Below are positions 56,661 to 64,000 of a DNA stretch of 64,000 nucleotides, piece after piece. Position 1 is the stretch's first letter; each line of letters starts with the position of its first letter. The position numbers and the translations under genes are program-made. The notes beneath the pieces are model-generated. The model was not told where the DNA came from, made no database searches, and saw only the letters and a program-made list of their open reading frames with translations. Source of the stretch: Geothrix fuzhouensis (lineage in GTDB: Bacteria > Acidobacteriota > Holophagae > Holophagales > Holophagaceae); NCBI RefSeq assembly GCF_024609325.1, contig NZ_JANHMQ010000001.1, positions 1,054,001 through 1,118,000 of the forward strand. Direction: 5' to 3'.

Positions 56661-57244
56661 GGCACCACCCTGGCGCATTCAGAAGTACGTAAGCAGGGCC
56701 TGCCTTCCACGCCGGCACCCATCACCAGCCTGATGACCCGGAGGGCCGTCGGGATTCGCACCCCGGACGGCCCTGCAGTTCTTATGCGATCAGTGCTCCC
56801 GGTGATGGTCGTCCCTCTCACGGTCCCTCTCCCTGCCCAGTGCTTGCCAGGCTGCCGGCCATGCTCCTGGCGCCAGCGGCTGTAATCCTCCCCCTCCTCC
56901 AGGCGCTGATGGGACCAGTGGCCAGGCTCATATCGGTAAGCCCCTCCCTCCGACCGGTACTGCGGTCGGATCCACCGGGCACCCTGCTGGGATGGTTCCT
57001 CCCAGCGACCGGGGGACCATGCCCAACGGTCATCCTGACGATCCCAGTAGCCCTGGATCCACACGTGGTTCCGGCTGGGCCGGGCCATCCTCACTTCCAC
57101 CTGCGGTGGAGGCGGAGCCTCCGGGGCGATGCGGATGCGGATGGCACCAAGGTCCACGCCCACGCGGATCTGGGCCACGGCGGGCACACAACTGAAGGCT
57201 GCGAACACCGCAGGTAAGGCCCATTGCGACAGCTTGAAAGGCAT
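56657..57244 (-). CDS. YXWGXW-repeat exported protein, possibly frameshifted near its end
   Basis: 195 residues from ATG 57244 (AGGAG 7 nt upstream). A signal peptide (about 1-25) and a metal-rich-looking mature part with repeats of the form YWxRQDDRWxWxPGRW mark the YXWGXW family of exported proteins. After about residue 123 the tail (GTVRGTTITGSTDRI) is unlike the family. One frame over, the same DNA reads GRERDRERDDHHREH and stops at 56790, the histidine-rich end usual for these proteins. Either a single-base frameshift occurred near 56850, or the longer frame, which meets the next gene in an ATGA overlap, is real. It follows the small lipoprotein gene by 29 bp. Confidence 0.65.
   Translation of the reverse strand: MPFKLSQWALPAVFAAFSCVPAVAQIRVGVDLGAIRIRIAPEAPPPPQVEVRMARPSRNHVWIQGYWDRQDDRWAWSPGRWEEPSQQGARWIRPQYRSEGGAYRYEPGHWSHQRLEEGEDYSRWRQEHGRQPGKHWAGRGTVRGTTITGSTDRIRTAGPSGVRIPTALRVIRLVMGAGVEGRPCLRTSECARVVP
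56742..56774 (-). terminator. Hairpin following the YXWGXW gene
   Basis: AGGGCCGTC and GACGGCCCT form 9-bp arms with a 15-nt loop. It lies beyond a stop at 56792-56790 in the alternative frame of the YXWGXW gene, consistent with that gene ending there. Confidence 0.55.
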
Positions 57245-57273
57245 GGAGGACTCCTGGTCCAGATTGAGATGGG

Positions 57274-57552
57274 TCAATGCCTACGGTCCCGACCCCTCCA
57301 CCGTGTCTCGCGCGGCCAGTGGGATCGAGGCAGTTCGGCCCAAGGCCCGTTTCTGGACCTTGAGTACTCCCAGCGGTCGTTGGTGTAGAAGTAGTAATAG
57401 CCGTCCTGGGTGTAGTAGGGCTGGTCCACATCCAGCTCGATGAGTGCTGGCAGGATGGGAATGATCTCGATCCCGCCACCGCGCCGGTGCGCCACGACGC
57501 AGGACGTGAGGAGGAAGGCCGAAGACAACAGTACGGCCATCGTGCGATTCAT
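57274..57552 (-). CDS. Small lipoprotein
   Basis: 92 residues. A signal peptide ends in LLTSC (lipobox, Cys at about 18). The mature part has tyrosine-rich VDQPYYTQDGYYYFYTNDRW and a tryptophan/arginine end. Outer-membrane or periplasmic, function unknown. AGGGAG precedes ATG 57552, and it heads a two-gene unit with the YXWGXW gene. Confidence 0.75.
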   Translation of the reverse strand: MNRTMAVLLSSAFLLTSCVVAHRRGGGIEIIPILPALIELDVDQPYYTQDGYYYFYTNDRWEYSRSRNGPWAELPRSHWPRETRWRGRDRRH

Positions 57553-57619
57553 ATTTTTCTCCCTATAGCTTTGACTGCCGCTGGCAGCGTTCAGGTGCTT
57601 CGCGACCCATCAGGGCCAA

Positions 57620-57772
57620 CTAGATCCGCCCGAGCAGGAGCAAAAGGATGAGAACCAGGACCACAAGGCCCAGGCCGCCACTCGGGTAATAACCCCACGT
57701 CTTGCTGTGGGGCCAAGTAGGTAAGGTGCCGAGGGCCATCAGAACCAGAAGGACGATCAGGATGGTGAGCAT
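57620..57772 (-). CDS. DUF3309 small membrane protein
   Basis: 50 residues from ATG 57772 (GGAGGAG upstream); the frame extends further but only this part matches. Two hydrophobic helices flank LGTLPTWPHSKTWGYYPSGG, a very characteristic DUF3309 centre, ending LLLLGRI. Stress-type small membrane protein of unknown function. Confidence 0.85.
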   Translation of the reverse strand: MLTILIVLLVLMALGTLPTWPHSKTWGYYPSGGLGLVVLVLILLLLLGRI

Positions 57773-57869
57773 GGTGCATCTCCTCCGATTCATGAACCAA
57801 GTACAGTCCCACCTCTGGAACCTCCCGCCGATCCAGCAGGGACGGTCGTTGGCCGACCCTGTCATCAGT

Positions 57870-57900
57870 GGCACGCTCCTCATGTATCAAGGAGCGTGCC
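57870..57900. other. Intergenic hairpin between DUF3309 and tauE genes
   Basis: GGCACGCTCCT and AGGAGCGTGCC form perfect 11-bp arms around a 9-nt loop, with no T-run on either side. It may separate the transcription units. The rest of 57773-58163 holds no gene that I can support. Confidence 0.5.
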
Positions 57901-58163
57901 GCATGCCCCTGTGACCTCTCCCGGCACTCCCAACCCCATAAGGCCCAGCTATTGAACGTGTTCGGAAATGGGAATGGCGAAGCAATTGGGATGCAGAGAC
58001 ATCCGATTACTGTTCAAAACGATCGGAATTCAGATTCAAAACGATGGGCCTGCCCTCCGTGATAGCCGCAGCTGTCACATCGGAAAGAAGCCAGCGCCCA
58101 GGCCGGGTCCGAACATACCGCCGACATCCCTCGCATGGCGCCGTGGGGAGCTGTCAGACAGGC

Positions 58164-58961
58164 TCAGGCTGCGTAGATCTTGTAGAAGTACCAGGCGGTC
58201 AGCACGAACCCGATGGTGATGACCCCATAGCGGACCGTGGTTCGCCCGACACGATGCGCCATGTGGGAACCGAACAGCCCGCCCAGGCCTGCGGCGACGG
58301 CCATGAGGCCTACGAGGACCCACTGGACGTTGCCGGGATGCCGCAGGTATTCCATGCCCAGAAAGGCGAAGATGGCCACGCCGTTGATGCAGAGGGCCAG
58401 CAGGTTCTTGAGGCCATTCATCTGGTGGATGTCCGTGAGGCCCAGCAGGCTCAGCGCCGCCAGCATGAGGATGCCGATGCCGGCACCGAAGTAGCCGCCG
58501 TAGATGCCCACGATGAACTGGAAGATCATGGCCCCGACCCACCACCCCGGCGTCCGGTTGTGGCTCCCCATCCTCTTCAACACTCGGTTGACCGGATCAT
58601 TGGCCGCCAGCAGCACCGTGGCCGCCAGGATCAGCCAAGGCACCAGGTGGTCGAAGACCTTCTGCGGGGTGACCAGCATGAGCCACGCACCCAGCGCACC
58701 ACCGACGAGGGAGACCGGCATCAACCGCAGGGCGAATTCCTTCGTGCCCGCAAGATCCCGGCGATGGCCCCAGAATCCCCCGATCGAGCCCGGCCACAAG
58801 GCGATGGTGCTGGTCACATTGGCCTGCTGCCCCGTGAGGCCGATGCCAAGCAGCGCGGGGAACGACACGAGTGTGCCGCCCCCCGCGATGGAGTTGATGG
58901 CTCCGGCCAGAAAAGCCGCTGCCATGACAGTGAATAGGTACCCGATGTGCATGCCATCCAA
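58164..58961 (-). CDS. TauE/SafE-family permease
   Basis: 265 residues (an in-frame ATG at 58952 is an alternative start). Seven to eight hydrophobic helices are spread over the whole length, with the family motif AINSIAGGGTLVSFP near 20 and IVGIYGGYFGAGIG near 150. These proteins export sulfite or sulfonates, or act as general anion exporters. It is next to the binding-protein gene but has no ABC components. Confidence 0.87.
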   Translation of the reverse strand: MDGMHIGYLFTVMAAAFLAGAINSIAGGGTLVSFPALLGIGLTGQQANVTSTIALWPGSIGGFWGHRRDLAGTKEFALRLMPVSLVGGALGAWLMLVTPQKVFDHLVPWLILAATVLLAANDPVNRVLKRMGSHNRTPGWWVGAMIFQFIVGIYGGYFGAGIGILMLAALSLLGLTDIHQMNGLKNLLALCINGVAIFAFLGMEYLRHPGNVQWVLVGLMAVAAGLGGLFGSHMAHRVGRTTVRYGVITIGFVLTAWYFYKIYAA

Positions 58962-58993
58962 GATGACAGGCTCACGCGCGAATCAGAAGACGG

Positions 58994-60142
58994 CTACTTC
59001 CACTTGAAGGGGTAGACCGGTTTCTTCGACCCGTACTCAGGTGGCCACACGGTTTCGTGCTTGCCGTTCTGGATCTGTTCCACCAGCATCTGGTGCTTGT
59101 TCTGGTTCGTGTAACCGCTGTAGTCGACGAACCGGACCTCGCCCATGATGCCATTCCAGTGGCCGCCGCGCAGTTCCGCGCGAAGCTTCTCGCGATCGCC
59201 GCCGACCTTCGCCGCGGCTTCCGCCATCACCATCATCGAGGCGTAGGCATTGGCGGCATGGTAGGGGACCTCGGCCTTGCCGAACTTGGCCTTGTAGCGC
59301 TTCCCGAAGTCCTTGGCGCCGGGCCAGTTCACGTCCGTGGTCCACTGCGTGCTGGAGAACACGTTGTTGGAAATCGCCTGTTCCCGGGCGAACTCGGAGG
59401 ACGCGAAGCCCGCACCCGCGCCCAGGAAGGCCTGGGGCTGCAGACCAACCTCGCGCGCCTGTCGCATGAGCAGGATGCCATCGGCCACATAGGACACCAT
59501 GAAGACGAGGTCGGGCCTGGTCGCCTTCACTTTGGCGAGAGTCGAGCGGTAATCGGGCGAACCCGCCGCGTAGGCTTCTTCCATCACCACCTGAATGCCG
59601 ACCTGGGCCGCGTAGGCCTTGGCCGACTTGGCGCCGGACGTGCCGAAATCCGTATTCTCGTTCAGGATCGCCATGGTCTTGGGCTTGCCCAGCTTCTGGG
59701 CCATGGAGATGAGGATGGAGGCGTAGTCCTCGGTGGTGGCGCTGAGCCGGAACACGTACTTCTGGTTCTGGCGGGTGATGTCTTCTTTCGATGCGACAGG
59801 CACCAAGAGGGGCACCTTGTACTTCTCGGCCAGCTTGGACACGGCGTTGGCGCAGGCGGAGCTGTAGGGCCCCACCACGGCGGCCACACGGTCGCGGGTC
59901 ACCAGCTTCTCCATGGCCGACATGGACACTTGCGGCTTGCCTGTGTCGTCCTCGATGACCAGTTCGACCTTGATGCCCTTCTTCTGGAGATCCTCCAAGG
60001 CCAGCTTGTAGCCATTGCTCATGTATTCGCCGATGGGCGCCTGGGTGCCCGTGGCGCAGTTGATGACTCCGATCTTCACGGGCGTCTGCGCTTGGAGAGC
60101 AAGCCCGAAGGCCATCAGGGGCGCGAGGATTCTCAGCTTCAT
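58994..60142 (-). CDS. Periplasmic binding protein of the branched-chain amino acid (Leu/Ile/Val) type
   Basis: 382 residues. A signal peptide (about 1-20) precedes the Peripla_BP_6 fold: VKIGVINCATGTQAPIGEYM, then VAAVVGPYSSACANAV, VPLLVPVASKE. It captures an amino acid or similar solute for an ABC importer whose permease and ATPase genes are not in this window. AAGGAG precedes the ATG, and the region to 60247 likely holds divergent promoters with the next gene. Confidence 0.88.
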   Translation of the reverse strand: MKLRILAPLMAFGLALQAQTPVKIGVINCATGTQAPIGEYMSNGYKLALEDLQKKGIKVELVIEDDTGKPQVSMSAMEKLVTRDRVAAVVGPYSSACANAVSKLAEKYKVPLLVPVASKEDITRQNQKYVFRLSATTEDYASILISMAQKLGKPKTMAILNENTDFGTSGAKSAKAYAAQVGIQVVMEEAYAAGSPDYRSTLAKVKATRPDLVFMVSYVADGILLMRQAREVGLQPQAFLGAGAGFASSEFAREQAISNNVFSSTQWTTDVNWPGAKDFGKRYKAKFGKAEVPYHAANAYASMMVMAEAAAKVGGDREKLRAELRGGHWNGIMGEVRFVDYSGYTNQNKHQMLVEQIQNGKHETVWPPEYGSKKPVYPFKWK

Positions 60143-60247
60143 GCTGACTCCTTGGATATTGGATTGGGATTGAATGCTGGACGGGAGCGTAGCATGCCCG
60201 AGCCTCGGTCAACGTGATAGGCTCGCGGTCTTTCCCTGAGGTCGGCC

Positions 60248-61258
60248 ATGCGGGTATTCCTGGCATCGATTCTTTCCATTGCACTCGCGGCCGTGCCTCA
60301 CCCGGCAAGACTCCGAGTCGTGAAGACCCTCCCCGTCGGTGAAGCTGGCGGATGGGATTATGTGACCCTCGACAGCTCGGCCAAGCGCCTCTACGTGCCC
60401 AGGTCAGATCGGGTGCTGGTCCTGGACGTGGATGGCAAAACGCTCGGGGAGATCAGGGGCACTGGCGGCGTCCACGGCGTAGCGCTGGCCCCGGGCCTGG
60501 ACCGCGGCTTCACGAGCAATGGCCGGAGCAACACCATCACCATCTTCCGCCTATCGAGCCTGGAGGTTCTCGGCCAGGCCAAAGCCACCGGCGAAGGCCC
60601 CGACGCCATCCTCTTCGATCCCGCCACCACCCGGGTGTTCTGCTTCAATGGCCGGGGGAAGAACGCCACGGTCTTCGACGCCACCACGGGGAACGCCGTG
60701 GGAACCATCCCCTTCGGCCAAAAACCTGAATTTGCCGCCACCGACGGCAAGGGCCATGTGTTCGTGAACCTGGAAGATCCGGCGGAAGTCGCCGTGATCG
60801 ACGCGAAGAAGCTTACCGTGGAGCAGCGCTGGCCCCTGGCTCCCCTCCAGGATCCCACCGGCATGGCCATCGATCTGAAACACAACCGGCTCTTCATTGT
60901 CGGCGGCAACAAGCTGATGGCGGTGCTGGATACCGGCACCGGAAAGATCGTGGCCACGCCCGCCATCGGAGCCGGTGCCGATGCCGCCGCCTACGATCCC
61001 GAGCTGGGCCTGGCCTTCAGCTCGAACGGCGAGGGCACCCTCACTGTCATCCGCCAGGAGGGCCCAGACCGCTACATCGTCTTGGAGCAGGCCCCCACTA
61101 AGCGCGGCGCCCGCACCATGGCCCTGGACGAAAAGACCCACCGGATCTACCTGCCCACCGCCGAGTTCGGCCCCACCCCTGCCCCGACGGCGGAAGCCCC
61201 CAGGCCCCGGCCCACCATGACGCCCGGCAGCTTCCAGATCCTGGTGGTGGGCCGCTAG
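60248..61258 (+). CDS. YncE-like beta-propeller protein
   Basis: 336 residues. A signal peptide (about 1-20) is followed by repeated blades of the WDYVTLDSSAKRLYVPRSDRV kind. The DxxxxxxYVxN-type repeats are typical of seven-bladed YncE-like surface/periplasmic proteins. Function unknown, perhaps binding or storage of a ligand. It ends in a proline-rich tail (about 310-325). GAGG precedes the ATG by 6 nt. Stop codons overlap those of the convergent hutD gene. Confidence 0.82.
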   Translation: MRVFLASILSIALAAVPHPARLRVVKTLPVGEAGGWDYVTLDSSAKRLYVPRSDRVLVLDVDGKTLGEIRGTGGVHGVALAPGLDRGFTSNGRSNTITIFRLSSLEVLGQAKATGEGPDAILFDPATTRVFCFNGRGKNATVFDATTGNAVGTIPFGQKPEFAATDGKGHVFVNLEDPAEVAVIDAKKLTVEQRWPLAPLQDPTGMAIDLKHNRLFIVGGNKLMAVLDTGTGKIVATPAIGAGADAAAYDPELGLAFSSNGEGTLTVIRQEGPDRYIVLEQAPTKRGARTMALDEKTHRIYLPTAEFGPTPAPTAEAPRPRPTMTPGSFQILVVGR

Positions 61259-61842
61259 ACGTTTCTGAGTTCGACCACCACCAGCGCCGCGCCCCCGAAG
61301 CCTGGCATCAGCTGAAGGCTGCCTGGGGCATCGTCCATCCGCAGCAGATGGCGCCGGCCCAGGTGCAGGTCCACCTCCGGGACATAGACAGTTCCCGCGG
61401 CCACGAAGACGATCAGGGTGGAGCCCGCAGGCCAGGCCAGAGTGCGTGGGGAGACCAGGCGGAAGGACTCCACCTGAGCGTGGCAGCCCCGTGGATCCAC
61501 CATCAGGTTGAAGTCCGTGCAGGGTCCGTCTACCAGGGTGGCCGCCGCGGGCCAGTCCCCGGAAAAGCGGATGGGCACGAGCGGTTCCGTGAGCTCCACC
61601 CGGCCGAATGGGCCGAAGTCGAGGTCGAACCCCGCGCCCTCCAGCAGAAGCAGCCAGCGGTCCAGGCCGGGAAAGGCCGAGAAAGGCCCTGACTCGGCCA
61701 CCTCCGCCGAGCTGATGCGCCATCGGAAACCTGTCTCCAGCGCGGCCCCCGGCGGGTCCACCATCATCTCCAGGGTCGTACCCCCGCCGTTCTTCCAGGG
61801 CACGACGCGACCCTCGGCGGGCTTGATCCGCTGCCACCTCAT
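61255..61842 (-). CDS. hutD: HutD/Ves-family protein
   Basis: 195 residues from ATG 61842, which overlaps the upstream methyltransferase-like stop by 4 bp. The N-terminal VVPWKNGGGTTLEM and the double-cupin shape mark the HutD family, found with histidine-use genes but here without other hut genes. It may act on or regulate histidine/urocanate metabolism. The frame reaches 62007 but that part overlaps the upstream gene. Confidence 0.8.
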   Translation of the reverse strand: MRWQRIKPAEGRVVPWKNGGGTTLEMMVDPPGAALETGFRWRISSAEVAESGPFSAFPGLDRWLLLLEGAGFDLDFGPFGRVELTEPLVPIRFSGDWPAAATLVDGPCTDFNLMVDPRGCHAQVESFRLVSPRTLAWPAGSTLIVFVAAGTVYVPEVDLHLGRRHLLRMDDAPGSLQLMPGFGGAALVVVELRNV

Positions 61843-62486
61843 CGCCTTCCCTCCAATCTCCGGGCGTCTTCTCGACTCAGGATCCGCCAGGGTCGCGGCA
61901 GCAATCCGGGGACCTGGGCCATGTAGTCCCGGTACGCCGCGCCGAACCGGGCCAGGAGCTTCCGCTCCTCCAGCCACGACCCGGCGATGAAGTAGACAGT
62001 GATCCACCCGGCTGACACGAGGCGTGCCGTGTTCATGTCACGGGTCCAGAGGATCACCAGGGACAGGCTGTACCAGGGATGCCGCACAAAGCGGTGCAGC
62101 GACGAGATCCTGAGCGGTTCCAGATCCTCCGCGCTTTCGCGGCCCATCCGGATCTGCCGCCAGCCCAGGAATTCCTTCAAGTCGTACCCGGCCGGCCCGA
62201 ACACCAGGACTCCAGCTGCGACGAGGGCCAGACCGTTCATCACCCACGCCGCCGGACCGGTCCAGCGCCAGAGCCAGGGTCCGGGGCGGTACGCCAGCAG
62301 CCAGAGGATCGGCAGCAGCGTCAGCCCGGCCACCAGGTTGTAGAACAGTCGGTAGGCCGGCACCAGACGCGGGCAGTGCAAGGCCGTGACCCGTTTTAAT
62401 CCAAGGGAGGCCAGGCTGGAGTGCACGGCCGCGAAGGCGACCCATGCGAGGCAAAGCAGGAATACATTGGCGGTGTCAGAACCCAT
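61839..62486 (-). CDS. ICMT/NnrU-like membrane methyltransferase
   Basis: 215 residues from ATG 62486. Five to six hydrophobic helices are present, with the family's C-terminal motif LHRFVRHPWYSLSLVI, then an E-RKLLARFGAAYRDY ending. It is similar to isoprenylcysteine carboxyl methyltransferase-type proteins, whose bacterial substrates are mostly unknown. It is head-to-tail with hutD and divergent from psd (69 bp between starts). Confidence 0.78.
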   Translation of the reverse strand: MGSDTANVFLLCLAWVAFAAVHSSLASLGLKRVTALHCPRLVPAYRLFYNLVAGLTLLPILWLLAYRPGPWLWRWTGPAAWVMNGLALVAAGVLVFGPAGYDLKEFLGWRQIRMGRESAEDLEPLRISSLHRFVRHPWYSLSLVILWTRDMNTARLVSAGWITVYFIAGSWLEERKLLARFGAAYRDYMAQVPGLLPRPWRILSREDARRLEGRR

Positions 62487-62555
62487 GTATCGATTGTGGG
62501 CGCCTGAGTCTTCGAGGGCCACCGGCGGAACCGGCTGGCGGGTTATCCTGTTGCG

Positions 62556-63488
62556 ATGCATCTGACTTGGCCCCAGCCCGCGCGTGTTGCGCTCGTCCTA
62601 GCCCTGCTCTGGGTGGCCTATGTCCTGCTCTGGACGCCCGGCCCCCTGTCCTTGAGGGTGCTGGGACTGTACCCGAAGAAGCTGGGTTCGCGGGTGGTGG
62701 GCTGGGCCGCCGCCTGCCCTCTGCCCCGCGCCTGGCGTCAGCCTCTGCTGGGGCGTTTCGCAGGCCACTACGGGATCAACCTGGCGGAAGCGGAGCTTCC
62801 CCTGGGTGACTATCCCAGCCTCCAGGCCCTGTTCACGCGGCGTCTCAAGGCGGGCCTCCGCCCCCAGGACGCCGCCACGCCCGGCGGCCTGAACAGTCCC
62901 GTGGACGCCCGCATCATCGCCAGCGGCCGCATCGAGGCCGACACGGCCATCCAGGCCAAGGGGCTCTCTTACCGCGTTTCGGAACTCTTGAAGCACGAAC
63001 AAGGGGCCGGGCGCTTCGAGGGCGGCCACTACCTCACGCTTTACCTCTCGCCCAAGGATTACCACCGCATCCACGTGCCGCTGGAAGGCAAGGTCAGCGC
63101 CGTCAGCCGCGTGGAAGGAGAGCTCTGGCCCGTGAATGACCTCAGCACCGGCGCCATTCCGCAGCTCTACGAACGCAACCGTCGCGCAGTCTGGATGGCC
63201 CTGGGCACGGGCCCTTGTGAAGGACTGGAAGTGGCTGCCGTACTGGTGGGTGCCACGCATGTGGGTGGCGTCGTGATCGACCGGCGCTGGCTCGCTGGAC
63301 GCGACCTGCCGAAAGACGGTGGCTTCGCCGTGGACCTGCTGCCCTGCGCGCCCGGCGAAGACCTCGGCACCTTCGAATTCGGCTCCACCGTGGTGCTGCT
63401 GATCGGGGGTCCCAGAGCCGGTGACTGGGTTCCGCTCCAAACCCAGGGCAACGTGAACGTCGGACAGCGTCTGGGGGCCTACCGGTGA
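62556..63488 (+). CDS. psd: Phosphatidylserine decarboxylase
   Basis: 310 residues. A hydrophobic N-terminus (about 10-28), LALLWVAYVLLW, anchors it to the membrane. The fold has the YLSPKDYHRIHVP and VNDLSTG blocks. The autocleavage site is FGSTV near 275, where Ser becomes the pyruvoyl cofactor (family LGST). It makes phosphatidylethanolamine. It overlaps scpB by 4 bp (GTGA). Confidence 0.93.
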   Translation: MHLTWPQPARVALVLALLWVAYVLLWTPGPLSLRVLGLYPKKLGSRVVGWAAACPLPRAWRQPLLGRFAGHYGINLAEAELPLGDYPSLQALFTRRLKAGLRPQDAATPGGLNSPVDARIIASGRIEADTAIQAKGLSYRVSELLKHEQGAGRFEGGHYLTLYLSPKDYHRIHVPLEGKVSAVSRVEGELWPVNDLSTGAIPQLYERNRRAVWMALGTGPCEGLEVAAVLVGATHVGGVVIDRRWLAGRDLPKDGGFAVDLLPCAPGEDLGTFEFGSTVVLLIGGPRAGDWVPLQTQGNVNVGQRLGAYR

Positions 63489-64000
63489 ACGAAACCGAGA
63501 TCTTCAATCAGGATCCTCTCTGGGACGAGGGCGGGGACCTGCCCGGCGCGCTGGAGGCTCTGTTCACCGCGGCCGGCGAGGTGCTGGATCTGGCTCGGCT
63601 GAGGGAACTCACCGGCCTGGGCGACGGCGCCCTCCAGCAGGGCATCGAGAAGCTGCAGGAGCGCCTGAGTGGGCCCAGCGGCCTGCGCCTCCTGGAAGTG
63701 GGCGGCGGGTGGCGCATGGCCACCAGCCCCCTCTACAAGGAGATGGTCGCCCGGCTGGTGACCACCACCCGGAGTGGCAAGCTCACGCCGGCGCAGATCG
63801 AGGCGCTGGCCATCATCGCCTACCGCCAGCCCGTCACCATCACCGAGCTGAATGCCATCCGCGGCGTCACCAGCAGCGCCAACCAGGTAAAGAGCCTCAT
63901 GGAACGGCAGCTCATCACCCCCGCCGGCCGCAAGCCCGTGGTGGGCCGCCCCATGACCTATGCCACCACGCAGGCCTTCCTGCTGCACTTCGGCCTGAAG
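63485..64000 (+). CDS. scpB: SMC-Scp complex subunit ScpB (partial, C-terminus off the right edge)
   Basis: 172 residues of the protein are visible, beginning with GTG 63485, which overlaps the psd stop codon. The winged-helix pattern PAQIEALAIIAYRQPVTITELNAIRG is a ScpB hallmark. ScpB joins ScpA and SMC to organise and segregate the chromosome. The coupling to psd is unusual but probably just compactness. The end of the gene lies outside the window. Confidence 0.92.
   Translation, partial: MNETEIFNQDPLWDEGGDLPGALEALFTAAGEVLDLARLRELTGLGDGALQQGIEKLQERLSGPSGLRLLEVGGGWRMATSPLYKEMVARLVTTTRSGKLTPAQIEALAIIAYRQPVTITELNAIRGVTSSANQVKSLMERQLITPAGRKPVVGRPMTYATTQAFLLHFGLK

Overview
The window looks like a piece of a GC-rich, Gram-negative-type chromosome. 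Gene content (quinol-type NO reductase, cytosolic dipeptidase, trehalose operon, lipoproteins, psd-scpB) and codon style fit an acidobacterium of the Holophaga/Geothrix kind. That is an inference from overall resemblance; no rRNA is present to settle it. No CRISPR array and no rRNA were seen.

Left part (1 to about 25161): an integrated mobilizable element packed with anti-phage systems, almost all on the minus strand. Reading in the direction of transcription (right to left), its right end carries a P4-type tyrosine integrase, a possible oriT, a small RHH-like mobilization protein, a relaxase, a VirD4/TraG coupling protein, a small unknown protein and a RadC-like JAB protein. The cargo follows: a SPARTA pair (TIR-APAZ and short Argonaute), a RloC/PrrC-like ATPase with a zinc hook and a candidate anticodon-nuclease triad, a small basic protein, McrB and McrC, a two-gene caspase/four-helix membrane protein module, and a four-gene block of SNF2 helicase, DUF3800 protein, type III-like Mod methyltransferase and the start of the Res helicase, which runs off the left edge. 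The right boundary is marked by 14 nt resembling the 3' end of a tRNA-Ser gene, followed at once by a perfect 25-bp-arm terminator. The intact tRNA should lie left of the window.

Middle part (25.3 to 47 kb): ordinary chromosomal genes. They include an MBL-fold hydrolase, a methyltransferase and thioesterase, a methionine gamma-lyase-like enzyme, aminoacyl-histidine dipeptidase and tRNA-Ser(GGA). A trehalose operon follows (small membrane protein, OtsA fused to a membrane sensor-like domain, OtsB, GH15), then NO detoxification (norZ, cupin, NDH-2), a CheB-CheR-PAS hybrid with a PAS-only partner, and a PIG-L deacetylase / GT4 / glycosidase operon.

Right part (47 to 64 kb): a cell-envelope and stress neighbourhood. 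It has a cardiolipin synthase-like lipoprotein, an alpha/beta hydrolase, YtxH-like, DUF948, lmo0937-type, BON, YXWGXW, lipoprotein and DUF3309 small proteins arranged around a sigma-54 activator with an XylR_N/V4R sensor, and an AI-2E family permease. TauE, a branched-chain amino acid-type binding protein, a YncE-like propeller, HutD and an ICMT-like methyltransferase follow, then psd overlapping scpB at the right edge.

The best candidates for something little described are the caspase/membrane-protein pair and the SNF2-DUF3800-Mod-Res block. The sensor-fused trehalose-phosphate synthase comes next.
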